A stretch of DNA of 64,000 bases from Cellulomonas sp. JZ18 (lineage in GTDB: Bacteria > Actinomycetota > Actinomycetes > Actinomycetales > Cellulomonadaceae), in contig NZ_CP045245.1 of assembly GCF_009720485.1 (NCBI RefSeq), forward strand, positions 2,232,001 through 2,296,000, written 5' to 3'. The position numbers and the translations under genes are program-made. A model generated the notes under the pieces. That model saw nothing but the letters and a program-made list of their open reading frames with translations. It was not told where the DNA came from and searched no databases. Of the stretch, positions 36,208-56,230 are shown one piece after another. Numbering within the stretch: position 1 is the first letter of the stretch; every line of letters begins with the position of its first letter.

Positions 36208-37227
36208 TCAGAGCTCCGGCACGACGGCCGGGTCGAGCGGCGCACCCCCGTCGGCCGCGTCCCACGCCGCGGCGCAGGCCGCACGCACCAGGTCGAGCCG
36301 GGCACCGACGCCCCCGGCCGCGTCGGGCCGCAGGTCCAGCGCGCCGTCGGCCACCCGTGCGGCCGCGCCCCGGCACACCCACCACCCGTCCCGGCGGACC
36401 GGTGCGGGGTGCGGCTCGAGGAGCGCACGCAGGTCGGCGCCGACGAAGTGCGGGCGCTCGCCGGGCAGGGCGAGCACGTCGTCGCGGGCGCTGCTGACCC
36501 CCGTCAGGACGTGCAGGCCGGGGATGTCCCCGGACCTCGCACCGGCGAGGTCCGTGTCGAGCCGGTCCCCGACGACGAGCGGCGCACGGGCGCCGGCCCG
36601 CTCCACCGCCAGGCGGTACATCGTCGGCGACGGCTTGCCCGCGCTCGCCGGCTGGACCCCCGTCGCGGCGCGCACCGCACCCACGAGCGACCCGTTGCCG
36701 GGGGCGAACCCGCGGGCCGTCGGGAGGCTGAGGTCGAGGTTCGACGCCACGTGCCACGCGCCGCGCTGGACGGCGTAGGCCGCCTCCGCGAGCTGCGCCC
36801 AGCCGAGCTCGGGCGCGAACCCCTGCACGACCGCCGCCGGGTCGTCGTCCGCCGACGTCACGACCTCGTAGCCCTTGGCCCGCACCGCCGTCAGGAGGCC
36901 CGCGCCGCCCACGACCAGCACGCGCGCCCCGGCGGGCACGCGTGTCGCGAGCAGCTCGGCGGCGGCCTGCGCCGCGGTCATCACCTCGTGCGGGGCCGTC
37001 GGGATGCCGAGGCCCACGAGCTGCTCGGCCACCTGCTCGGGCTCGCGCGAGGCGTTGTTGGTGACGAACACGACGCGCATGCCGGCCCCGCGCGCCCGGT
37101 CGAGCCCCTCCGCGGCGCCGTCGATCGGCTCGTGGCCCCGGTAGGCCACGCCGTCCAGGTCGACGAGCGCGAGGTCGTAGCGCTCGGCGAGCGGCTCCTG
37201 CGACTCCAGCAGCCCCGCTCCCGTCAC
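36208..37227 (-). CDS. HAD-IIA hydrolase (NagD/p-nitrophenyl phosphatase-like)
   Basis: The 339-residue protein has HAD motif I DLALVDLDGVAYRG near residue 18, motif II VVFVTNNASREP near residue 53 (the FVTNN of class IIA enzymes), the Lys in SAGKPSPTMY near residue 195, and motif IV LVVGDRLDTDLAGA near residue 218. A C-terminal 90-residue extension after the core is rich in Asp/Arg/Ala and unlike NagD itself. It starts at GTG 37227, overlapping the stop of the TPR protein gene. Substrate unknown; a sugar or nucleotide phosphate is likely for the family. Confidence 0.85.
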   Translation of the reverse strand: MTGAGLLESQEPLAERYDLALVDLDGVAYRGHEPIDGAAEGLDRARGAGMRVVFVTNNASREPEQVAEQLVGLGIPTAPHEVMTAAQAAAELLATRVPAGARVLVVGGAGLLTAVRAKGYEVVTSADDDPAAVVQGFAPELGWAQLAEAAYAVQRGAWHVASNLDLSLPTARGFAPGNGSLVGAVRAATGVQPASAGKPSPTMYRLAVERAGARAPLVVGDRLDTDLAGARSGDIPGLHVLTGVSSARDDVLALPGERPHFVGADLRALLEPHPAPVRRDGWWVCRGAAARVADGALDLRPDAAGGVGARLDLVRAACAAAWDAADGGAPLDPAVVPEL

Positions 37228-39272
37228 CGTGCCTCCTCGTCCTGGACGCCCTCGACGTCCTGGTCAGTCTCGTCCTGCGGCGTCTCGCCCTGCGGCGCCT
37301 CGTCCGACGCCGCCTCGCCCTGCGGCGTCTCGCCGCGCCCGGACCCGTCCGGCTCGTCCTGTGCGCCGTCGGCAGCGGACGGCGAGCTGACGTCCTCGGC
37401 ACCGGTCGCCTCGACGTCCTCGACGTCCTCGACGTCCTCGACGTCCTCGACGTCCTCGAGGAGGTCGTACACCACGACCTCCTCCTCCGGCTCGACGGCG
37501 CCGGCGGCCTCGTCGAGCTGCTCCTGCGTGTACGGGGCGAGCTCCGCCTCCGCCTCGGCGTGCCTCCCGGCGGCCTCGAGAGCCGTCGCACGAGCCTGCG
37601 CGACGCGCACGGCGAGCAGCCCGCTCGCCCGCCGCACGACGTCGGTGGACAGCGCGGCGACCGCCGCCTCGGGCTGCCCCATCTCCAGGCGCGCACCGCT
37701 GACGACCATCGCGAGCTCGACCCGGACAGCAGCCGGCAGGGTCTCGGCCTCCGGCTCCTGGGCGAGGGCGACCGCGCGCTCCGGGCGCCCGAGCCCGCGC
37801 TCGGCGTCCGCCATGACGGCGAGGTGCTCCGACGAGCCGTTGAGACGACGGACCGTGCGCAGCTCGCGCAGCGCCTCCGCGTAGCGCCCTGTCCGGTACG
37901 CGGCGAGCCCCGCCGCCTCACGCACCACGTCGACGCGTCCGGCGCGGCGCACCGCCGCGGCCGCGTGCTCGTAGGCGAGCTCGGGGTCCACGTCGAGCAG
38001 CCGCCCGACCATCACCAGGTGCCTGCCGACGCGCTGCGCGTTCTCCTTGCTCAGCGTGCGCAGACGTCCGCGCACCTCGCGGTCGAGCTGGGCGAACGTC
38101 ACCTCCTCGGGGAGCTCCGGCTCGGGCACGCGCACGCGCTCCGGCTCGTGCCGGTCCGCCCCACGGGGACCACGGTCGGCGCCCGCGACGCGGCGCGCCC
38201 CGGCGGCCCCGCGCGGGGGACCGTCACCGCGACCACGCCGCTCGTCGTGGCCGGGTCGCTCCTCGTACCCGCGGCGCGCACCGCGGTCGCGCACCTCGTG
38301 GCGTCCGCCGCTCGCGGCATCGCCTCGGCGGTCCCCCTGCCACGCGTCCTCGCGCCGGACGCCACCGCCCGGCCCGCGGTCCGTGCGTGGGGTCCTGTCG
38401 TCCGGCCCGCGGGCGTCGCGCGGCCCGGACGTCGACGCGCCGCGGGTGTGCGCACGCACGTCACCACGCGGCCCGTCCGCCGCAGGACGTCGGCCCGGGC
38501 CGGCGCCCCGGCCGCCCTCGTCGCGCCGCGGTCCGTCCCACGCACGGGGCGGACGCCCCCGTCCCGCAGCGTCACCGCGACCGCGGTCGTCACGTCCGCC
38601 GCCGTCCCCACGTCGGGGCTCCCAGGTGCGTCCCGACGCCCCGGAGCCGCCGCGCACGTCGCGCTCACGGGGGTCGTCCCCACGGCGCCCCGCCACCCGC
38701 GGCCGCCCGCCTGCACCCGCGGGCCGCGGGCCGCGGTCGTCGCTGCGCCACGGACCCGAACCGCCCGGAGCACGACCACGCCCCGCCGCGGCGGCACCCG
38801 CCGTGCGTCCTGTGCCGCCCTCGCCACGTCCGCGCTGCTCGTCGCGACGCTGATCGCGCACCCCGGCATCGAGCTCGCGCCCGCGCCGACCGCCGTCGGC
38901 GGGACGGCCCGGACCGGGACGCCACGCCTCCGCATCGCGCGCCGAACCGCTTCCCGCGCGGGGGCCCGCAGGCGCTCGACGCACGTCGTCCCGACGCGAC
39001 CCGCCGTCCTCGACGCGCGGCCGGTCGTTCCAGCGGTCCCCGCGCCCCCGCCCCGAGGCCCCGCCGGTGCCGCGGCCCGTGGCGGAGCCGCCGCGAGCGT
39101 CACCGCCGCGCCACGACCCGGTCGACCCGGTCCCACCGCGCGCGGCCGCTCCGCCGCGCGTCCCGCGGGAGCCGTCGCCGGCCCCCGCAGCTCCACCGCG
39201 GGGCCCTCGTGCGCTGCCGCCCTGGTCGTTGCGGCGGGGACGTCGCTCGTCGGGCGAGCCGTCGCTGTTCAT
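37224..39272 (-). CDS. TPR protein with a long Arg/Gly-rich disordered N-terminus
   Basis: The 682-residue protein has three parts. Residues 1 to about 385 are low-complexity, dominated by R, G, D and A with many RGG-like and GGxR triplets. Residues about 385-590 form a helical repeat domain (ELPEEVTFAQLDREVRGRL, then YRTGRYAEALRELRTV), like tetratricopeptide repeats. The last 90 residues are acidic, with an E-D-V tandem repeat and Q-G-E-T-P-like repeats. ATG 39272 follows GAGGAG. It resembles actinobacterial TPR proteins located upstream of the HAD-tlyA cluster; function is unknown. RNA binding by the R/G region is inference. Confidence 0.75.
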   Translation of the reverse strand: MNSDGSPDERRPRRNDQGGSARGPRGGAAGAGDGSRGTRGGAAARGGTGSTGSWRGGDARGGSATGRGTGGASGRGRGDRWNDRPRVEDGGSRRDDVRRAPAGPRAGSGSARDAEAWRPGPGRPADGGRRGRELDAGVRDQRRDEQRGRGEGGTGRTAGAAAAGRGRAPGGSGPWRSDDRGPRPAGAGGRPRVAGRRGDDPRERDVRGGSGASGRTWEPRRGDGGGRDDRGRGDAAGRGRPPRAWDGPRRDEGGRGAGPGRRPAADGPRGDVRAHTRGASTSGPRDARGPDDRTPRTDRGPGGGVRREDAWQGDRRGDAASGGRHEVRDRGARRGYEERPGHDERRGRGDGPPRGAAGARRVAGADRGPRGADRHEPERVRVPEPELPEEVTFAQLDREVRGRLRTLSKENAQRVGRHLVMVGRLLDVDPELAYEHAAAAVRRAGRVDVVREAAGLAAYRTGRYAEALRELRTVRRLNGSSEHLAVMADAERGLGRPERAVALAQEPEAETLPAAVRVELAMVVSGARLEMGQPEAAVAALSTDVVRRASGLLAVRVAQARATALEAAGRHAEAEAELAPYTQEQLDEAAGAVEPEEEVVVYDLLEDVEDVEDVEDVEDVEATGAEDVSSPSAADGAQDEPDGSGRGETPQGEAASDEAPQGETPQDETDQDVEGVQDEEAR
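37411..37460 (-). repeat. 9-base tandem repeat in the TPR protein gene
   Basis: The unit TCGACGTCC repeats about 5.5 times without change, encoding E-D-V-(E-D-V) on the minus strand. Such exact tandem copies can vary in number between strains. Confidence 0.75.
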
Positions 39273-39307
39273 GTTGTGCTCCTCGTCGTACGTCGGCGCC
39301 CATGGTC

Positions 39308-39313
39308 TCATTA
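39308..39313 (-). promoter_or_regulatory. -10 box TAATGA for the TPR protein gene
   Basis: TAATGA on the minus strand lies 35 bases upstream of the ATG at 39272. It is the best promoter candidate in the 256 bases between the 5S terminator and the gene; that interval otherwise shows no gene. Confidence 0.3.
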
Positions 39314-39527
39314 CCGCGACCGGCAGGACCGCCGGCCCATCACGAGCCGGACGTGATCCGGGTCGCTGCGCGCCAGTCCGGGCGCGCGGTGGGGTGTGCA
39401 CGAGCGCCGGCGCTGACCCCGCACGTACCGGACGCGGACGCCCGCGGCCGCTGCAGGTCGCCGTCGTGCTGCACGCGCCGACCGGCCATGGCCCGGTCCC
39501 AAGAGCGGTGCGTATGTGCCGGGAATG

Positions 39528-39563
39528 CACGAAGGCCCACCCGGTGTCGGGTGGGCCTTCGTG
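39528..39563 (-). terminator. rRNA operon terminator
   Basis: A 16-bp perfect stem (39528-39543 with 39548-39563, core CGAAGGCCCACCCG) closes on a GTGT loop just after the 5S gene on the minus strand. Confidence 0.85.
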
Positions 39564-39572
39564 GAATGGTTG

Positions 39573-39689
39573 TCCGGCGGCGTCCTACTCTCCCACACCC
39601 TGGCGAGTGCAGTACCATCGGCGCTGAAGGGCTTAGCTTCCGGGTTCGGAATGGGACCGGGCGTTTCCCCTTCGCTATGACCGCCGTAA
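39573..39689 (-). rRNA. rrf: 5S ribosomal RNA
   Basis: On the minus strand the RNA begins TTACGGCGGTCATAGCG and ends with the complementary GACGCCGCC(G), forming the 5S closing stem. The internal CCCGGTCCCATTCCGAACC and GAAGCTAAG segments are universal 5S landmarks. The length of about 117 nt is normal. It is the last gene of the rrn operon, about 85 bases after 23S, and is followed by a strong terminator. Confidence 0.95.
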
Positions 39690-39732
39690 CACGGTCGAGA
39701 TTGTCAAGCAGGTCGTGGACCCGTTGATTTCT

Positions 39733-39769
39733 CGGGAACCGCACAGTGGACGCGTAGCAAAGAATGAAG
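39733..39769 (-). other. 3' arm of the 23S precursor processing stem
   Basis: This stretch is complementary, with one G-U and minor mismatches, to 42887-42919 upstream of 23S (shared core GCACAGTGGACGCG). The two arms would pair around 23S as an RNase III type processing stem. Confidence 0.65.
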
Positions 39770-39773
39770 TGTG

Positions 39774-44898
<5,125 letters not shown>

Positions 44899-45055
44899 AT
44901 GTCACACGCCACCCACCAGGCGAACCCGGCAGGCAACAGACACACAAAGAAACCCCACACGAAGCAGGGCCGAAACTGGTCTCTACCCCAGACCATCACC
45001 ACGGGGACGCGGATCAAGATCTGGGCTCGACACCAAACAAATGGCATCGACTACT

Positions 45056-45083
45056 TGGCACACTGTTGAGTTCTCAAGGAACA
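45056..45083 (-). promoter_or_regulatory. rrn leader antitermination/processing element
   Basis: The minus strand reads TTCCTTGAGAACTCAACAGTG, a conserved actinobacterial pre-16S leader block, and a related copy (GAGAACTGCACAGTG) precedes 23S. It is likely part of the boxA-type antitermination and processing region. The surrounding 44899-45133 leader holds no gene. Confidence 0.55.
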
Positions 45084-45133
45084 GACGCTCATCCTCGATC
45101 CACCCTCTCGGGCTTCCCGCAGGAGGCTCATCC

Positions 45134-45164
45134 ACCCTAGCAGACCCTTACGCTTTCCCCGACC
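45134..45164 (-). promoter_or_regulatory. rrn tandem promoter, copy 3
   Basis: GGTCGGGG (45157-45164) followed after 17 bases by the -10-like TAGGGT (45134-45139) on the minus strand. It shares the GGTCGGGG...TANNNT layout with two upstream copies. Confidence 0.45.
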
Positions 45165-45205
45165 ACCGAGGTGACCGTTTCCAGCAGGACCGCCGTTGTG
45201 TTTCC

Positions 45206-45235
45206 ACCGTACCAGAAGAATTCCTCGCCCCGACC
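45206..45235 (-). promoter_or_regulatory. rrn tandem promoter, copy 2
   Basis: GGTCGGGG (45228-45235) then, after 16 bases, TACGGTGGAAA (-10 at 45206-45211). It is close in sequence to copy 1, including a GGAAT spacer block. Confidence 0.5.
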
Positions 45236-45277
45236 GCCGTAACGGCCGACACAATTCCCTCTCCAGCAACGATTTCC

Positions 45278-45306
45278 ACGCTACCAGGCCATTCCAAACC
45301 CCGACC
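45278..45306 (-). promoter_or_regulatory. rrn tandem promoter, copy 1
   Basis: CGGCGGTCGGGG then, after 15 bases, TAGCGTGGAAA (-10 at 45278-45283; GGTCGGGG at 45299-45306). Together with copies 2 and 3 it looks like duplicated promoter units, as known for Streptomyces rrn operons. Confidence 0.5.
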
Positions 45307-45460
45307 GCCGAAACGACCAGCACACGCAAGAACCGACCCACCCGCACCTCACACCCCGACGCGCACAGCGCCTGGGTGATCCGAACCGGGGTTGTGCCCT
45401 GCTCCGCGGGACCGGCCACCATCACGGTGTCCGTGCCTCCCTGCCGGGCGGGCCTAGAGA

Positions 45461-45489
45461 ACATTACGCGAACCCAGCCCCCCACGCAA
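45461..45489 (-). promoter_or_regulatory. Distal rrn promoter, TTGCGT-N17-TAATGT
   Basis: The -35 TTGCGT (45484-45489) and -10 TAATGT (45461-45466) are 17 bases apart on the minus strand. This is the best classical promoter in the region. A 7-base-arm palindrome lies just upstream at 45501-45516. Confidence 0.5.
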
Positions 45490-45500
45490 ACCCTGCCGCC

Positions 45501-45516
45501 GGTGACCACGGTCACC
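45501..45516. promoter_or_regulatory. Palindrome upstream of the distal rrn promoter
   Basis: GGTGACC-AC-GGTCACC, a perfect inverted repeat centred about 55 bases before the predicted transcription start. A possible regulator site. Confidence 0.3.
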
Positions 45517-45657
45517 AGGTCGCGGGCTGCGCGGCGCCCCCGGCCGCTCGCTGTGCAACCCGCAGGCGGGCAGGACCATTCCCTTCGTGCCCGCGTGAGC
45601 GTGGTCACCGCCGGCGCCACCGCGTCGCCCCGCCCCGGCGGATCGCCGCGCGCCGCC

Positions 45658-45742
45658 GGTCGTCGCGCACGTGCGTGCCGTGGGCCGCGTGCCTGTCGTC
45701 GCGCACGTGCCGGCCGCGGGACCGCGTGCCGGTCGTCGCGAC
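45658..45742. repeat. Imperfect 36-37 base tandem repeat, 2.3 copies
   Basis: Copies start at 45658, 45694 and 45731 (partial), each opening (G/T)GTCGTCGCG and the first two continuing CACGTGC and ending CCGCGTGCC. It lies in the non-coding stretch between the rrn promoters and tyrS. The other bases of 45517-45781 show no gene I would support. Confidence 0.6.
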
Positions 45743-45781
45743 CGGCCCCTCGGCCGGTCCGCACGGTGGCCCACCGCGGCT

Positions 45782-45817
45782 CCCGGTGCCCGCCCCCCAC
45801 CGGGGACGGGCACCGGG
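45782..45817 (-). terminator. tyrS terminator
   Basis: Eleven-base arms CCCGGTGCCCG (45782-45792) and complement (45807-45817), with an inner CCCC/GGGG extension, 9 bases after the tyrS stop. Confidence 0.7.
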
Positions 45818-45825
45818 TGCCGTCG

Positions 45826-47088
45826 TCAGGCGCCGGCGTCGACCACCGCGAGCGTCCGCTTGCCCCGGCGCAGCAGCGCCCACCGCCCGTGCAGGAGGTC
45901 CCCGGGTGCGAGCACCGCGTCCTCGTCCGCCACCCGCACGTTGTTCACGGAGGCACCCCCCTCGGCGATCGCGCGCCGGGCGGCGGCCTTGCTCGCCACG
46001 ACACCGGTCGCCGCGAGCAGGTCGACGACGGGGTCGCCGGCCGCGCCGCGGGCCGTCGGCAGCTCCGCGACCGCAGCCGCGAGGGTCGCCGCGTCCAGGT
46101 CCTCGAGCGAGCCCCGGCCGAACAGCGCCTGGCTCGCGGCGACGACGGCGTCGGTCGCGGCCGCGCCGTGGACGAGCGCCGTGACGTCGTAGGCGAGCGT
46201 GCGCTGCGCCTCACGCGCCGCGGGCCGCGCCGCCACCGCCTCCTCAAGCTCCGCGATCTCCTCACGGGTGCGGAAGGTGAACACCTTCAGGTAGCGGACG
46301 ACGTCCGCGTCGTCGGTGTTGAGCCAGAACTGGTAGAAGGCGTACGGCGTCATCATGTCCGGCGCGAGCCACACGGCACCGCCCTCGGACTTGCCGAACT
46401 TCGTGCCGTCCGCCTTGGTGATGAGCGGCGTCGTCAGCGCGTGCACCGCGGTCCGCTCGGTCTTGCGGATGAGGTCGACGCCCGACAGCAGGTTCCCCCA
46501 CTGGTCGTTGCCACCCGTCTGCAGCGTGCAGCCGTGCCGGCGGAACAGCTCGCGGTAGTCGAGGCCCTGCAGGATCTGGTAGCTGAACTCGGTGAAGGAG
46601 ATGCCCTCCTCGCTGGCGAGGCGCCGTGCCACGGTGTCCTTCGCCAGCATGGTGCCCAGCCGGTAGTGCTTGCCGACGTCCCGCAGGAAGTCGATGGCCG
46701 ACATCCCGCCCGTCCAGTCGAGGTTGTTCACCATGACCGCGGCGTCCGGCCCCTCGAAGTCGAGGAAGCGCTCGATCTGGGCGCGCAGGCGCCCGACCCA
46801 CTCCGCCACGGTCTCCGGGGTGTTGAGCACGCGCTCGCCCGACATCCGCGGGTCGCCGATGAGCCCCGTGGCGCCCCCGACGAGCGCGAGCGGCCGGTGC
46901 CCCGCGAGCTGCAGGTGGCGCATGAGCACGAGCTGCACGAGGTGGCCGTGGTGCAGGCTCGGCGCGGTCGGGTCGAAGCCGGTGTAGAAGGTGACCGGTC
47001 CGTCGGCCAGCGCCTGCGCCAGCGCGTCGCGGTCGGTGGTCTGCGCGACGAGCCCGCGCCACTCGAGCTCGTCGAGGATGTTGCTCAC
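45826..47088 (-). CDS. tyrS: Tyrosyl-tRNA synthetase
   Basis: Attaches tyrosine to its tRNA. The 420-residue class I synthetase has the HIGH-type motif [12 protein letters not shown] near residue 43, [15 protein letters not shown] near residue 135, QGLDYRELF near residue 180, GGNDQWGN near residue 200, and the KMSKS-type [10 protein letters not shown] near residue 230. A C-terminal S4-like RNA-binding domain follows ([12 protein letters not shown]...). GTG 47088 follows GAGGAG. It stands alone between the DNA glycosylase gene and the rrn operon. Confidence 0.95.
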   Translation of the reverse strand: MSNILDELEWRGLVAQTTDRDALAQALADGPVTFYTGFDPTAPSLHHGHLVQLVLMRHLQLAGHRPLALVGGATGLIGDPRMSGERVLNTPETVAEWVGRLRAQIERFLDFEGPDAAVMVNNLDWTGGMSAIDFLRDVGKHYRLGTMLAKDTVARRLASEEGISFTEFSYQILQGLDYRELFRRHGCTLQTGGNDQWGNLLSGVDLIRKTERTAVHALTTPLITKADGTKFGKSEGGAVWLAPDMMTPYAFYQFWLNTDDADVVRYLKVFTFRTREEIAELEEAVAARPAAREAQRTLAYDVTALVHGAAATDAVVAASQALFGRGSLEDLDAATLAAAVAELPTARGAAGDPVVDLLAATGVVASKAAARRAIAEGGASVNNVRVADEDAVLAPGDLLHGRWALLRRGKRTLAVVDAGA

Positions 47089-47170
47089 GTCGGTCTCCTC
47101 CTCGCGGGCGCCTCGGCGGCCCGGGGTCAGTGTCGTTGCGATGGCGGTCGCGGTGCCGGCGGCACCGTCC

Positions 47171-47908
47171 TCAGGCCGACGTCGTCGCCCCGCGCGGGGC
47201 GTCTGCCGACGCCGGCGACCGATACGCCGGGCGGTAGGCCGACACGGTCGGCTCGTTCGTCAGCCACAGCCGCCAGGGGTGCGCGCCCGCGTCTCCGCCC
47301 GGTCCGGCCACCCCCACCCGCGGTCCGGTCGCGACGGCCGGCAGCGCCGTCGCCGCGTCGCGGCGGCGGACCACGACGGCGCCGCCGGGCTCCGTGACGT
47401 CCGCACCGTTCGCGGTCAGGTCCAGCCCGAGGCACACGGCGAGCCGCGCCGGACCGCGCGCGAGCTGACGCGCGCTGTCGACGACGCCGGAGCGGGTGCG
47501 CCGCGCCCACGCCAGGTCGGCCCCCTCGACGACCTCGCCGGCACGCAGCAGCACGGCCGACGCGCTCCCCGCGGGCTGTGTCACGACGTTGACGCAGTGG
47601 TGCAGACCGAGGTGGCGGTAGACGTAGAGACGTCCGGGCTCGGCGAACATCGCCGCGTTGCGCGGCGTGCGGCCGCGGAAGGCGTGCGAGCCGGGGTCGT
47701 CCTGCGCGCCGTACGCCTCGACCTCGGTCAGCCGCACCGTCACGGTGCCCTCGGGGGACCGGGTCGTCACGAACCCGCCGAGCAGGTCGCGTGCCACCGC
47801 GAGCACGTCCCGCGCGAACCAGGTGCGCGCGGGCACGGGACCGGCCCCGGGGACGTCGGGCACGGGGCCGTCGTCCCCGCGGCGCGGCGTCGGCTCCTGG
47901 GCGGTCAC
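47171..47908 (-). CDS. DNA-3-methyladenine glycosylase, AAG/MPG family
   Basis: Removes alkylated purines from DNA in base excision repair. The 245-residue protein matches the AAG fold family: [21 protein letters not shown] near residue 58 (catalytic Glu in VEAY), [30 protein letters not shown] (conserved Tyr/His region near residue 95) and [10 protein letters not shown]. The C-terminus has [22 protein letters not shown] 47908 overlaps the stop of the kinase-like gene (GTGA), tying it to the argG-argH transcript. Confidence 0.9.
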   Translation of the reverse strand: MTAQEPTPRRGDDGPVPDVPGAGPVPARTWFARDVLAVARDLLGGFVTTRSPEGTVTVRLTEVEAYGAQDDPGSHAFRGRTPRNAAMFAEPGRLYVYRHLGLHHCVNVVTQPAGSASAVLLRAGEVVEGADLAWARRTRSGVVDSARQLARGPARLAVCLGLDLTANGADVTEPGGAVVVRRRDAATALPAVATGPRVGVAGPGGDAGAHPWRLWLTNEPTVSAYRPAYRSPASADAPRGATTSA

Positions 47909-48497
47909 GCCGTCATCATGCCAAAGGCGTCGAGGCGGACGTCGGCCCGCACGCGTGTCCGCTCCCGCGCGAAGTGCGCCCGCTCGTCGGCCATCCACGT
48001 CAGCCAGTGCTCGCGTGCGGCCTCGCCGTCGCGCGCGAGCCCCCGTGCGAGGCGCAGGTCGTCGGGCGCCTCGACCCACACCCGCAGCGTGGCCGCGGGG
48101 TCGGCCGCGCGCCGCGCCGAGCCGCAGCCCTCGAGCACCAGGACGTCGGGCACCGGCAGGTCGACCCACTCGGCGAACCGGCCGCTCGGCCAGTCGAACC
48201 GCTGGTAGCGACCGGGCAGGCCGCGGCGCAGGGGCTCGAGCACCTGCGCCGCGAGGCGCGGCCACAGCGAGCACTCGAGCCCGCGCCAGCCGTCGTACAG
48301 GTCGTCGAGGTGCAGCACGTCCGCGGCGTGCCCGCGCGCGGCGACGGCCGCGGCGAGCCGGCCGGCCGTCGTCGTCTTGCCCGAGCCCGCCGGGCCGTCG
48401 ACGCACACCAGCCGGACCGGGCCGAGCCGGCGCGGTCCCGCCAGGACGCGGTCGACGAGCACGTCGAGGACCGCGCCGGCGTCGCGCGCCGCCGTCA

Positions 48498-48498
<1 letters not shown>
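47905..48498 (-). CDS. P-loop ATPase, uridine kinase-like
   Basis: A 197-residue protein with Walker A VDGPAGSGKTTTAGRL near residue 32 and a DDLYDGWRGLE block near residue 62 that resembles the substrate Asp region of uridine/pantothenate kinases. VLVLEGCGSARRA near residue 118 supplies the Walker B-like strand and WVEAPDDLRLARGLARDG the Arg-rich lid. The exact substrate is not clear from sequence. ATG 48498 overlaps the argH stop (TGATG) and its stop overlaps the glycosylase start. Confidence 0.8.
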
Positions 48499-51168
<2,670 letters not shown>

Positions 51169-51196
51169 GTCAGGTTCTCTCCGTTCTCAGCAGCGT

Positions 51197-51240
51197 GTGC
51201 ATGCATGAACATACATGCCCGCGCGGAGATATGCACAACC
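51197..51240 (-). promoter_or_regulatory. ARG-box-like ArgR operator before argG
   Basis: Contains the 14-mer TGCATGAACATACA (51202-51215), identical to one before argC, inside a longer near-palindrome GCATG...CATGC. A second TGCACAA element lies 30 bases away. Promoter-like TTGTGC and TATGTT hexamers on the minus strand fall in these two elements, so ArgR binding would block the argG promoter. Confidence 0.6.
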
Positions 51241-51245
51241 GGGTC

Positions 51246-55003
<3,758 letters not shown>

Positions 55004-55007
<4 letters not shown>

Positions 55008-56230
55008 GTGGAGTACGCGCTGTTCTCGTGGACGTAGTCGTGCGTGAGGTCGTTGGTCCAGACCGTCGCCGAGGCGTCCCCGGCGTGCAGGTCGACCTCG
55101 ACGTGGATCTCGCGCGCCGCGGCGAGGTCGAGCTGCGCCGGGTCCTCGTGCGCGCCGCCCGCCCGGCAGATCTGCAGGCCGTTGATCGCGACGTCGAGCG
55201 CGGTGGGGTCGAACGGCGCGACATCCTCGGGCACCGTGCCCACCTGGGCGATGATGCGGCCCCAGTTCGGGTCGTTGCCGAACATCGCCGCCTTGAAGAG
55301 GTTCGAGCGCGTGACGGCGCGGGCCACGGCGAGGGCGGCGGCCTCGGTCGTCGCGCCGTGCACGTGGACCGCGATGTCGTGGCTCGCCCCCTCGGCGTCC
55401 GCCACGAGCTGGCGGGCGAGCGACGCGCACACGCGCAGGACGGCGTCGGCGAAGACGTCGGGCGCGGGGACGACGCCGCTCGCGCCGGAGGCCATGAGCG
55501 TCACCGTGTCCGACGTGGACATGCACCCGTCGGAGTCGACGCGGTCGAAGGTGGCGCCGGTCGCCGCGCGCAGGGCGGCGTCCGCGGTCGCCGCGTCCAC
55601 GTCGGCGTCCGTCGTGATCACGGACAGCATCGTCGCCATGGCCGGCGCCAGCATGCCGGCGCCCTTGGCCATGCCGCCCACGGTGAACGTCCCGTCCGGC
55701 GTCGTGACGGTGACGTGCGCCGTCTTGCTGACGCTGTCCGTCGTCATGATCGCGGCGGCGGCGTCCGGCCCGGTGGACGCGTCGAGCGCCGCCACGGCCG
55801 GGGCGATGCCGGCGAACAGCTTCTCGCTCGCGAGCGGGACGCCGATGAGCCCGGTCGAGCACACGAGGACGTCGCCCGCGGAGACGCCGAGCGCGTCGGC
55901 GACCTTCTCGGCCGTCGCGTGCGCGTCCTGGAAGCCGCGCGGCCCCGTGCCGACGTTCGCCCCACCCGAGTTGAGGACGACGGCGGACACGACGCCGTCC
56001 GAGACCGCCTGGCGCGACCACAGCACGGGTGCGCCGACGACGCGGTTCGTGGTGAACACCGCGGCGCCGACCTGCCGGGGCCCGTCGTTGACGACGAGCG
56101 CGAGGTCCGGCTTGCCGGAGGCCTTCAGCCCGGCGGTCACACCCGAGGCCCGGAAGCCCGCGGCGGCCGTCACGCCGGGCGAGGTGCCGGGCGAGGTGCC
56201 CTCGAGGGCGGGGCCGAGGTGGTCGGTCAC
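55004..56230 (-). CDS. argJ: Bifunctional ornithine acetyltransferase/N-acetylglutamate synthase
   Basis: Transfers the acetyl group from acetylornithine to glutamate. The 408-residue proenzyme has the self-cleavage site in [12 protein letters not shown], with the nucleophile Thr at about residue 200. [14 protein letters not shown] near residue 57, GGMAKGAGM, and the [18 protein letters not shown] block near residue 320 are canonical ArgJ. A short Pro/Gly/Thr stretch lies before residue 20. GTG 56230 overlaps the argC stop. Presence of argJ means the cyclic acetyl pathway. Confidence 0.95.

Noticed and set aside
37411..37460. Possible CRISPR-like repeat
   Set aside because: The repeats are 9 bases, directly adjacent with no spacers, in frame within a coding tail.
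37560..39356. 598-codon plus-strand ORF opposite the TPR protein gene
   Set aside because: It is the antisense shadow of a highly GC-rich, low-complexity gene; no ribosome binding site, no recognisable domain, and the minus-strand frame has a start, an RBS and a TPR domain.
45454..45813. Minus-strand 119-codon ORF between tyrS and the rrn promoters
   Set aside because: It overlaps the tyrS terminator and a tandem repeat, has Arg/Ala-only composition, and lacks a ribosome binding site.
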